This document shows positions 22,899 to 33,800 of a stretch of 64,000 nucleotides of DNA, piece after piece. The stretch lies in the NCBI GenBank assembly GCA_003116995.1, contig BDSL01000058.1:124001-188000 (forward strand), in the 5' to 3' direction. Both the position numbers and the translations under genes were made by a program. The notes under the pieces were generated by a model. The model saw only the letters and a list, made by a program, of their open reading frames with translations. It had not been told where the DNA came from and searched no databases. The first letter of the stretch is position 1, and the number at the start of each line of letters is the position of its first letter. Source of the DNA: Yamagishiella unicocca. Its lineage: Eukaryota > Chlorophyta > Chlorophyceae > Chlamydomonadales > Volvocaceae.

Positions 22899-23823
22899 AA
22901 CTCAGGTGCCGGTTCCGCTACCAGGTCAATATCAAGTCGTCAGTTGAGCCCATTGGTCGCCCTTTGATGTTAATTCTCTTGCCGCAGCACCTGAGGAAAT
23001 CTTCGTGTTGCTGCAGCATACTAAAACACGGTGCATGCCGTGACACCCCTACCCGTCCCCAGCAGCCCAGGGCATACCACGGGCATACCGTACCAGGCCG
23101 CGCGTGTGCATTCTCAGACTGCACTACGGAGCCAGTCCGTAGTTGCCCAGAGTACAGAGGTCGACCTACAGCCTTCGGTATTGTGCACGATTAACCAACC
23201 AACTCGTCAAATGACCCGCAGCCCTAGACGCCGTAAATGCCCACTAGGCAACGCACATGCCGAAATTGCACATCATCAAGCCACCCATGACATACATTAT
23301 CAACAGGTTAGTGTGGACATACCGGTACCGGTATGCAGTTCGTTGCAGCAACGCACGGTATTGGGAAAGCATAATCGCACCGATTAAATTAACGAAGCAA
23401 TTGACAGCAGTAGTGCATAAAAAAAGTCGGCAACGGAACTCGTCCTGCTTATTGCGAAGGACCATCCCAGCGCAATTCACAATGTGGCCCAGCGCCTGCT
23501 ATCAGTCTCTCGAAATGCAGGCCTATGGCCACCTCCGGCAGTGGTTCAGATCTAATAATTGGGCTTGTCTTAGCAGATAAACTAGACAGGATGCGGAGGA
23601 CGCCCGCTTGATCAGCTGCTTTCGGATCCCTGCGTGAATACTAAATAGAACATATCAATTAACGATTGAATGTAGTCATAAACGAGGATGATGGATGCAC
23701 TTTGAGGGTGAGCCTATGGCAAGCTCCAGGGAAGGCTTATCCTTTTGCTCATCACCCATCGGTAGTGCGCAATACTTGCTGCCTTTCACCTGCGCATTTT
23801 ACCGTCTATCACGCTAGGAGAAG

Positions 23824-25675
23824 ATGGCCGCCACCATGCTCGCTTCTAAGCAGGGCGCCTTCATGGGCCGCGCGACCTTCGCTCCGGTCCAGCAGCAGGG
23901 CGTCGCCCGCCGAGGCTCGCTCCAGGTGACCATCGCAGCCCCAGCTTACACCTGCTTGTTAGGAGCATCTATGGCGCTCGCTTAAGCCCCGGGCGTCATG
24001 CTCTATGTGTCCTTTAGGTGACCGCTGGCCTCAAGGAGGTCCGCGATCGCATTGCCTCGGTGAAGAACACCATGAAGATCACCGATGCGATGAAGCTGGT
24101 CGCTGCCGCGAAGGTCCGCCGCGCTCAAGAGGCGGTGGTGAACGGCCGCCCCTTCTCGGAGAACCTGGTTAAGGTGCGCAAGGAGTGTGGGTCGGTCGTC
24201 TCAATCCGCCGCGCTTGCATGCTTGCGTGGCGTTGCCGGCGCGAATTGATTCATCTATACTTGTTTTGCATTTTAGATTGTATATCAACCGGCACCTCTC
24301 AAGATTTGGGCTTGCCGTCGGGACTTCTGCCGCAGGTGCTCTACGGTGTTAACCAGCGCGTTCGCCAGGAGGATGTGGACTCGCCTTTGTGCGCCGTCCG
24401 CCCCGTGAAGAGCGTAATGATGGTTGTTCTGACCGGTGACCGCGGTCTGTGCGGCGGCTACAACAACTTCATCATCAAGAAGGTACTAGAGACACGCCCA
24501 AAATTGCTCTGCCAGCGCTATGACGTTATCAGTGTATACTTTGGAATCATGCAAGGATTAAACGTGCCTGACGGTCGGCCAGCAATCGGGGTTCAGGGGC
24601 GGCTGGTGGGCACCATGGCGTTCGATGCAAGCATTGATAAGGCACTGTAAAGGAGGAATACGTTATCTTCTACTTCTGATTCCTTCAACTGCTGCTTGCA
24701 GAGCGAGAACCGCATCCGCGAGCTTATGGCTCTGGGTGTGAAGGTCAACCTGGTTTGCGTTGGCCGCAAGGGCGCGCAGTACTTCGGCCGCCGCAAGCAG
24801 TACACCGTCCTCAGTAAGTGCACCTGACACCCAAACTGGGCCGGGTACCCGGAATGCTCACAATGCCCAAAGCTGATATGCGAGTTTCCCGCTCCGTGGG
24901 TATGCATGGTGTTGTCCTATCACCCTCATCGGATCTGACTATATGTGGTCTTGGTATCCGATCAAGCCATATCCGCCATGCCATGGCGGGGGGTAGAGAT
25001 GTGTGGGGATTGAATCCTAAACGTCCCTCCTAAACGTCACAAGCCACCCAGCCTGGACCTCCTGTCGACGGTACCTCTGACCGTCTGCCCTCATGTTGCT
25101 CTTGTCCTGCAGAGAACTTCTCGCTGGGAGCAGCCCCCACGACCAAGGACGCCCAGGCCATTGCCGATGAGGTCTTCGCCTCATTCATTGCCAAGGAGTC
25201 GGACAAGGTCGAGATGGTGTTCACAAAGTTCGTGTCGCTGATCTCCTCCAACCCTACCATCCAGACCCTGCTGCCCATGACCCCTATGGGCGAGCTGTGC
25301 GACATTGACGGCAAGTGCATTGACGCTGCTGACGACGAGATCTTCAAGCTGACCAGCAAGGGCGGCGCGTTTGCCGTTGAGCGCGAGAAGGCCACCATCG
25401 AAACCGAGGTGCTGGACCCCTCGCTGATCTTCGAGCAGGAGCCCGCCCAGATCCTGGACGCGCTGCTGCCGCTGTACATGAACAGCTGCCTGCTGCGCTC
25501 GCTCCAGGAGGCCCTGGCCTCTGAGCTGGCTGCCCGCATGAACGCCATGAACAACGCTTCTGAGAACGCCAAGGAGCTTAAGAAGGCCCTGACGGTCCAG
25601 TACAACAAGCAGCGCCAGGCGAAGATTACGCAGGAGCTTGCTGAGATCGTTGGTGGTGCCGCCGCGTCGTCCTAA
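23824..25675 (+). CDS. atpC: chloroplast ATP synthase gamma subunit
   Basis: Five exons: 23824-23925, 24018-24173, 24336-24482, 24702-24813 and 25113-25675. All have clean GT-AG sites and matching phases, giving 359 residues, the size of the algal protein. The product is the central rotating shaft of chloroplast CF1 ATP synthase, encoded in the nucleus. Residues 1 to about 35 are a basic transit peptide. Mature N-terminal helix: GLKEVRDRIASVKNTMKITD. Other hallmarks are VVLTGDRGLCGGYNNF and the C-terminal helix LASELAARMNAMNNASENA. The photosynthetic regulatory insert is present: GELCDIDGKC contains the two cysteines that thioredoxin reduces in light. The preferred start is the first ATG after an in-frame break; a TGTAA follows at 25971. 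This is the best-supported gene in the window. Confidence 0.97.
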
Positions 25676-25970
25676 ACACCTGGTTACTTCTCGTGGCCTT
25701 GCTGTTGCACTTGCTTGGGTGTCGCACTTACCTGGGTGTCGCACTTGACTCGGTGTCGTCGGCTGGTGGAGGGGTTTCAGGGCAGCGTCGCCTGTGGCGG
25801 TGCTATGGGAGTGGGGATTGCTTGGCGCTCTGTCGTACGGGAAGCTGGACCGCTGGCGCGCCCGCAATTTTTGAGAAGAAGTTTGTTTCGTGAGCTGCGT
25901 GCTGTTGCGTCAGCGTGGCGCTGGGCAGCTAGGACTGATCTTATCGCTCGCCCGTTTTGGATAGGCAGGG

Positions 25971-25975
25971 TGTAA
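25971..25975 (+). promoter_or_regulatory. poly(A) signal TGTAA of atpC
   Basis: The first TGTAA after the atpC stop, 296 nt downstream, implies a 3' UTR of about 310 nt. Confidence 0.6.
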
Positions 25976-26118
25976 CTAAAGACAGTCCGGCTGACCGTTT
26001 GTCATTGTAGATGAGAGGTCAAGACTGACACCGCAAGGCGGATTTTTGCATATGAACTTCCGTATTGTCGGTGGTCTTTCAGACGTAGGGCGTGTATTAC
26101 GTCGCTGCGGAATATAAC

Positions 26119-26142
26119 AGCCATGCATGCGCATGCATGGCT
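26119..26142. repeat. perfect 24-bp palindrome
   Basis: AGCCATGCATGC is followed directly by its own reverse complement, with no loop. It lies between the convergent atpC and bL29 genes. Confidence 0.75.
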
Positions 26143-26944
26143 ACCACTATGCTGTAAGGCAACCAACCAAGTCGAAACTGTTCCAAAAACTTGTACACTT
26201 CGGCTGCCATCGTCTAGCCTCTTGACGACTCGGGATAGTTCGGTCAGAGTGAAAAACGGGGGCCCACGAAAATCTAATCATTACACTCCGGAATGAGAGG
26301 TAGGCCGTTGCTCCTCCGTGTCGTCAGCTTAATGATTTCCGACGTCCGCACGAAAGCACCCCATCAATCCCGGAACCTAAACTAGGGCTTGTGCTTCGAC
26401 GGGTCCGATTAGTTGGTGTGAGAAAGCAACGCATGGTTGGAGCTCGACCCGATATAATGGCGTCTGTTACAGTCAACCTTCAAACCATCTGGCCATTCAA
26501 GGACAAGGTCGCTGTAGGCTTTGCTGCTGCGGCATGGCCGACTATTAACCCTACGACAGCATGCAGATAGCTGAGGCGTGAGCCCTGAGGATATTCTGTC
26601 TTCACGGCATGTGCAGTGATCTGTAGTGAAAAATGGTACACATCAAGCACATACTTGGTTACACAAGCCGAGCCACCTTGGGCTAGGCATGCAGCCCAAA
26701 ACCCCAAACACACTACCCTCACGTTAAGCGTCCACCTGAACGTACCTAGTCCTTCATTAGCCCCCCAAATGTCAAACGCACCACAATCCCTTCACCAACA
26801 GCTTAGACAACCAAAATTGCCGCCGGTGTGCCGCGAAGACCAGGAACTTCAGCGCGCGCGTCGACCTACTTTCCAGCCACAATTACGTCAGCGAGCGCCT
26901 TCGGTTCTTGCCCGTTTGCCTTGTAAATTGCATTAAAATGTCAT

Positions 26945-27385
26945 TTACAGAGCCTTGGTAGGGAGAGGCTTGGCGGAACGCTGGAGCGTCCCTGTGGCCA
27001 GAGCAGCGCGCTTCTCAATGCGCCTCGCCTGCTTGGTGTTGACGCCGTCCGCAATTTGCCGCGTGCGCAGAAGCGTCAAGCACTGTGCGACCTGGCGGCG
27101 CAGATGCTTGTTGATGTGGCCCTTGGGCACCTTCTCAGGGTCCGGCTGAGGCTGGTTCTCGCCAGGCTTCAACTCGCCAATTCCACGGGTGCGCTGCATC
27201 CACTTCGTGCTGGCCAGCTCGCGCTTCAGAGTCAAGGATTTGTTGACAAGCTCCTCATTGGAGAGACCGCTAAAGTCAGCAAGCTTGGTCGGCTTGGCCT
27301 GGACGACCACAGCCACGCGCTGGGTAGCCGGCACGACGGTAGAGCGGGCTGGGCGCACAGCAGTGAAAGCGCGAGCGACCTGCAT
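26945..27385 (-). CDS. PRPL29: plastid ribosomal protein bL29
   Basis: A single exon of 146 residues from the ATG at 27385. The first 30 or so residues (Ala, Arg, Val and Ser rich, ending near VVVQA) look like a chloroplast transit peptide. The next part is the bL29 hairpin of two helices: [20 protein letters not shown], then [18 protein letters not shown]. The mature protein is longer than bacterial L29 (about 65 residues): an insert [20 protein letters not shown] separates the helices, and a basic tail follows. It belongs to the large subunit of the chloroplast ribosome near the exit tunnel. It is divergent from CWC22 with 498 bp between the start codons. The coding-strand TGTAA at the stop codon itself is probably chance; a better signal is at 26659. 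Confidence 0.88.
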   Translation of the reverse strand: MQVARAFTAVRPARSTVVPATQRVAVVVQAKPTKLADFSGLSNEELVNKSLTLKRELASTKWMQRTRGIGELKPGENQPQPDPEKVPKGHINKHLRRQVAQCLTLLRTRQIADGVNTKQARRIEKRAALATGTLQRSAKPLPTKAL

Positions 27386-27883
27386 GGCTGCGGTTTACTG
27401 GGGACCAAGCACAAACGGGCGGAAGAGAGCAGCCGCGTGCGGCGCTTTGTGGTGGGGAACTGTGCCCGTGGCTACGGCGGAAGCCTACTACCTTATCTGA
27501 ACCTAAAAGCCAAGATAAACAATGTAAAAGTAGGCTACATACATGGTGTTTGCGCGCCTAGGCGTCGGCGGCTCGACACTGCACGTACGGCATTCCACAT
27601 GCGCCTGGCAGTCTGCTTCAACGGAAATTGGCACATCCCTACATAACTGGAGCACATTATAGCTAGGGCTGTTATGAACTGCTAGGGACGTCCCTCAAGT
27701 TCGCGCTTCTTTCCTCCTTGCCAACTACGTTCTGATTTGATTCCAACAAGCTAAGCTTTTCATTGCATGTAACTGACATTAAGAAATATCTTACTTAAGG
27801 GCTCTCCCTTTCCTCAGGCCAGCGGCCGCGATCGCTTTACCACCGGCACCCTGCCCCTAGCAGGGCGCCGGGCTACACATACT
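27386..27883. promoter_or_regulatory. shared upstream region of bL29 (-) and CWC22 (+)
   Basis: 498 bp between divergent start codons must hold both promoters and 5' UTRs. No clear TATA box was identified. A bidirectional promoter is inference from the spacing. Confidence 0.4.
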
Positions 27884-30800
27884 ATGGCTCCACGCTCTGA
27901 CGATGATGAGCGTCGTAGGGCCGGGGCGTCAAGGCGAAAGCGTGGGACACCAAGTTCGTCGTCCGGTAGCGGCAGCAGCACGTCCAGCTCCTCCAGCTCC
28001 TCTGATTCCGGTTCTAGCTCAGACTCGGGAGCTGAGTCTACGCCGCGGAACCGCCGAGGCAGTAAGGAGCGGCCTGCCGTGCGCACTTCCAAAGAGCTCG
28101 TAGCGGGCGACGCAAGGGCGGACGACCCTCCGGAGGACTCGGCCCGTGCTCTTCCTGCTCCGGCCCCAGCACAGGAGCCGGATCTGGAGGGCCGTGATCC
28201 TGCAAAAGCATCGCAAGCTGCTGTAGATCCTGATCAGGCCCGTCAGAGTGTCTTTGACCGGCTGGGCGCAGCTGCAGGAGGCAGCAGCGGCCGTGAGGGC
28301 GAGCAACGGCAGCAGCCGGGCGAGCGCAGAAGGGACGACGATCGTGGCCGTGGTCACGCTCGCGGCGACGGCGATCGGCACGACGAGCCCCGCCGTGACA
28401 GCCGCTACGAGGCCCGCCGAGATCGTGATCGGGACGGCGCTGATTACGGCCGGGACCGGTACCGCGCCGGCGGCGACCGGCACGACGATGACCGGTACGG
28501 CAGCCGCCGCAGCCGGCATGAGGATGACTTTGAAGATCGGCGCCGCAGCGCACGTGACGGCCACGATGCTGGCGACCGTTGGCGTGGCGATAGAGAAGAC
28601 CAGGACCCTGGTCGAGGCGATGACCGGCCAGGTCGTGATTCCGGCCGCGATCGGGAGCGTGGTCGGGACCGCGAGCTGGAGCGCGAGCGTGGCCGCGATG
28701 ACGACAAGAGTCCGCGCAAGAGGTGGGCAGCGTGGGGCTGCAGGAGCGCGTAACGCGCTCCTACATGTGTGTCGGATTGTGCGTTTGGGAAGATCCAGGC
28801 GTAAGTGGGCTGTAAGCTAGAAGTAAAACACGCCACGCGTCTACCACGTATGGATGGGTTGGGGCGGCCTGGGGCCGCCGCTACGGCATAGGATCACACC
28901 ATCTGTCACCTAGCTGCATTGCGGTCCCGCGGTGCGGCAACGTCATCGTCTCGTACGGCAGTCAGGCCGGTCGGCACGGTGTGTCTTGCTCCGCCAGCGC
29001 CCTTCACCAACGCCTAAACCAGCAACCCGGGCTCCCTGGAGGGGTCCCCTTGTTTTCGTACGACTCTCGGCGGCCCATGCCCCACTCAATGTTCCCCCGG
29101 GCGGGTTATTCACGCTTAGCCCCGACCCCCTTCACATGAGCACAGACGGCGCGAGGACGACCGCGAGGACAAGGACGGCGCGGGGCGGGAGCAGCGGCGG
29201 CGGCCCGTGGAGGGGGCGGCGGGGCGCGAAGGGGCGGAGGCCGGCCCAGGCAATGGTGCTGGTGCTGTCGGCGATAATGGGGCTGCAGCGGAGGCGGCAG
29301 CGCCTGGCGGCGCGGCCGCTGCGGAGGCACCACCGGCGGAGGAGCCGGTGGTGCGCAAGCCGGTGCAGCTAGGTACGAATACGACGCGGGACGTGTCGGC
29401 ACGGCGACAAACTGACACCAGGCTTGGATTCGGTACTCATGCGCGTCATGCGCAGGGGTGACGGGGTGATGAGGGCTGGTGAAGGCTAGTGCTGTCTTCC
29501 TTGCCTTCCTTGTGCGACTGGCGGGACCGGGGGGCGCGTCAGCGGATGCCAGCGGCTAGCGGGTACCAGCAGCAGCGGCGCCGCGCGACCTACGATCTCT
29601 GCCAGTTCCGAGGGGGGCCCATGCTCTGCCCCCGGAGAGCGACGTATGGCGAGCCAGGTCCGGCCGCAGCGACGTGTTGGAGGCTTGCGGTGGTCACGTT
29701 GCGTTTGGTTTCGGAGCCGGTTGTGGGGGGGCCAGCAGGCCACGCAGGGCGGTTCGAGCAGGGTTAGGGGGGTTGGGCAGCTTTGGGCAGCGGGAGCGGC
29801 TGTCTGGGCCGAAGAGCAATGTGTATGTCGGCTGTGAGGTTGAGGAAGTCGGCGCCCATGGAAGTGCAGGACGCCGTGCCGAGCGGGCGTTGCTGTGCAG
29901 CGCAGCGGTTTCGGGGCGAGTGGCATCTCAGTTTCGGAGCCCGAGTTGAGAACCGAGCGCAGTCCTAAACGACCCCCCAAACCGTCCCCTCCCCTCCCCG
30001 CCTCTCCTCCCCCCTGCGCAGGCAAGACCGGAGGTGTGTACATCCCGCCCTTCAAGCTGGCGCGCATGATGGCGGAGCAGGGAGCCCAGGTACGGCAGTA
30101 CGACGCGGGCGCGCTGTCGGCAGCCACGCGAGCGGGCGACGCGATGCCGCCCCCCGCCTCCCTCGTGGTGGTTCCGGAGCCGTCCAGTGCGCTTCCAATG
30201 CGCCCCAGAATCAATACGCGTTGGCAGCGTTGCAGGCCGAGGGCTGCCATCCAAAGGTTGGCTGGCGAGCCACTGGCAGCGCTCCCCGCCCCACATACCT
30301 AGTGCGGAATGAACGTGCCGTACGCATACCACGGTCCCACTGGACTCCTGCCGGTGTTTTGCGCCGCGGGTTCACCAGCACGTGTGGACGGCAACCACCA
30401 GCCCAGCTGGTTGCCGACGCAACAGACCCCGGCGCCGGGGCCCTGCAGCAGCGGCTCGCGGCCGCTTTCGCAAGCGCAGCGAACCCCTCCCCGCGCCCCC
30501 GCGGAGTCCGGTCCATAAGGGTGCCTCTTGTACGACATTACCGTACCGCCGCTTCGCCCGCAGGACAAGGCGTCTCCCGAGTACCAGCGGCTGACCTGGG
30601 AGGCGCTCAAGAAGAGCATCAACGGCATCATCAACAAGATCAACGTGGTGAACGTCAAGAACATCCTGCCGGAGGTGTTTCGGGAGGTGCGTGGGTGCGC
30701 CCAACACGGCAGCGCGCTTGGAAGGGCCCTGCATGGGGTGCATCTTGGGAGGTTACTCTTGGGGACCTCCGGCTCCCAGCTCCACTCACCGCGCCGCAAC

Positions 30801-33800
30801 TGCTTTCCCCTGCTTGCCGACCCTTGGTACGGTCCCCTCAATCCCCCCCTCAAACCCCCCCCCTCCCTACCCCTCGCTACCCCCCCTCCCCCGCCCCCCA
30901 GAACCTGATCCGCGGCCGCGGCCTGTTGTGCCGCTCCCTGATGAAGAGCCAGGCCGCCTCCCCCAGCTTCACCGCCGTGTATGCCGCCATGCTGGCGGTT
31001 GTGAACACCAAGTTCCCTGAGATCGGCGAGCTGCTGCTGTCTAGGCTCATACTGCAGGTGCGGGGCCGCACGGCCGGGCGCTCCAGGGGAGGGTCGGGTT
31101 TTGCGTCCCGTTGCGCCCTCGCCGTGTTGTGCCCCCTCCTGACGCACCTCGCCAGCTTCGCGGGAACGTCAATAACACCGCCGTCAGACTGTGTAATATA
31201 GGAATGGATTAATGAAATTTAGTAATGGAAATATTTACTTAAGTAGTAGATATGTCATGAAAACGTTGATGCAATTACGCCGCCTGTTACCGAAGCTGCT
31301 GCCGCCGCCGCATTGCAAAAGTGCGACTTCTGAGCCCCCGACGCTCCTCGTTCCCCGCGGCCTGGGGCATCGTGTGCATCGCTGCCGCACCTCGGGCCCC
31401 CCTCCACCTCCACGGGTCTCCCTCGAACCCTCCGCCTCCACCTTGACCTCCGCCTCCCCCCCCCCTCCCGCTCGCCCCGCAGTTCAAGCGGTCCTTCAAG
31501 CGCAACGACAAGCCCGTGTGCACCGCGGCCGCCAAGTTCATAGCGCACCTGGTCAACCAGGTGCGGAGGGGATCACGGGATATTAACAGGCCGGACTGAG
31601 GGCCTCTGCTGCATTGCTGCTTGCCCCGCCCCCGCCCTTCCTGCATGCACACACCCTTTCTCACCTGCCAACCCCTCCCTCGCTGCCACCCCCCCCCCCG
31701 CGGTCCAGGGTATTGCGCACGAGGTCCTGGCGCTTGAGGTGCTGATCCTGCTGCTGGAGGTGCCCAGCGAGGACAGCGTGGAGATGGCGGTGGAGTTCGT
31801 GCGGGAGGTGGGGGCGCACCTGCAGGACGTGGCGCCGCAGGGGCTGCACGGGTGAGCAGGGGCGGGAGGGGGGGCTGCATGAGTGGGCAGGGGGTAGGGT
31901 AGGGGCCGCGCGAATTGGGTCGGGCAGGAGACGAAGGGCCGGGTCTGCAGCGGCGGGGAGGGGAGGGGCGCTGGGGTAGACCGGGGGCTGGTGTGTGATG
32001 TGAGCGCGGAGCGATATGCCTGTCCCCACCTGCCTGCCCGGGGGCCCCCTTCCCTGGACCCCCTCCTTCCCTGGACCCCCTTCCCTGGGCCCCGTTTCAT
32101 CCCCCTCTCAGACCCGCCTTGCTCCCGGCCCCCCTCCTTCCGCCCTCCCTGCAGCGTCTTCGAGCGCTTCCGCGCCATCCTGCACGAGGGAGCCATCAGC
32201 AAGCGCGTGCAGGTGCGGGGTCGAGCAGGGGGAGTCGGGGGCCGGGAGCGGCGCCGCGGCACCCGCTTCACAACCGCCCTCACCCCACCGTTGATGTGCC
32301 CGCCCGCTCTCATGAGCCCCTACCCCATGAGCCCCCACCTCCCTCGCCTTGGCCCCCCCCCTTGTCACCTCCCGTCCCACCGCAGTTCATCATCGAGGGT
32401 ATGTTCGCGGTGCGCAAGGCCGGCTTCGAGGCCTCCGGCTTCCCCGGCGTGAAGCCGGAGCTGGACCTGGTGGAGGCGGAGGACCAGATCACACATGAGA
32501 TGGGGCTGGACGACCAGCTGCAGGCGCAGGTGGCCGGGGGAAAGGAGGGCGCAGGGGCAGGGGGGTTGCGAGGAAGACCCGTGGATGCGAGAAAACCCGT
32601 TTAGGACAGACGTTTCAGGGGCAGGGAAGTTGCGAGGAAGACCCGTGGATGCGAGAAAACCAGATTAGGACAGACGTTTCAGGGGCAGGGAAGTTGCGAG
32701 GAAGACCCGTGGAGGCGAGAAAACCAGATTAGGACAGACGTTTCAGGGGCAGGGAGAGAGGCGTGGGGCGGGAGGAAGATGCGGGGGGGGGCGCAGGGAG
32801 GGACGGGCGGGGGGGGAGCGCACGCAAGGGTCACATTTACAGGTCTGTGTTCCCAACGTCCCAAAAGTCCATGTTTGCGGGATGTACTGGCGGGGCGCGG
32901 GGCAGGAGTGTCCTGCAGCTGTGACGTCTCCCAAGCCGCTTCTTAGATGTAGCAAAGCTTCGCCTCCCCCTCAACATCCCGCGCTGCAACCCCGTTGCGA
33001 CCTCCCAACCCCCATCCCCCCCCGTCCCCGGGTTCGTGCAGACCAACCTGGACGTGTTCCACGTGGACCCCAACTACGAGGAGGAGGAGCGCAAGTACGC
33101 CACTATCGCCAAGGAGATCCTGGGAGACGAGGAGGAGGAGGGCGAGGGGCAGGAGGAGGGCGGCGCGGCCGGCAGCGAGCAGGGAGACGACGAAGGTGGG
33201 TGTGTGTTCGGGGGGGTGGGGGCGCCCGCCCGGCATACACACGCCACGCACGCATTTTCAGTCTTCCCCCCCCTCTCCTCTCAAACTTCCTGTCCTCAAC
33301 AGTTTTCTTTCGTACACGGTTTTTCGTTGCAACCAACCCTCCTCCGCCTCCGCGTCGTCATGCTCACACGCGACATGCCGCACACCCGCTCACGCGCCCG
33401 CAGGCAGCGACGACGACGACGACGATCCGGGCAGCGGCGGCGGTGGTGGCGGCGGCGGCGGCGGCATCCACGACGAGACCGCCACCAACCTGGTCAACCT
33501 GCGCCGCACCATCTACCTGACGCTGATGTCGTCATTCGACTTCGAGGAGGCGGGGCACAAGCTGCTCAAGATCGGCATCCAGCCGGGGCAGGTGGGGAGG
33601 GTTCGAGGGAAACCCGTGGATGTCCGAAAAAACGTGGGGAGGGGGGGCTGGGGCAGGTGGTGAGAGAGGGGACTGGGCAGGTGGGGAGAGAGGAGACGGG
33701 GCAGGTGGGGAGAGAGGGCTGGGGGAGAGCGAGAAAGGAAGGTGAGGAAGGGGGCTGCCAAGGGCAGTCGGGCGCAGCCCTCCAGGTCATCCACATCAGC

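Larger units (their letters stand above)
21388..23823. other. intergenic region
   Basis: 2.4 kb between the Crinkler-like gene and atpC. TGTAA occurs near 22247 and 22277, late candidates for the upstream gene. A hairpin lies at 22859-22898 and a dispersed-repeat copy at 22755. No convincing gene was seen. Confidence 0.5.
25676..26944. other. spacer between convergent atpC and bL29 genes
   Basis: 1.3 kb holding the two 3' UTRs. A perfect 24-bp palindrome lies at 26119-26142. TTACA (minus-strand TGTAA) occurs at 26659-26663 and near 26467, candidate ends for the bL29 mRNA. No gene was seen. Confidence 0.5.
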
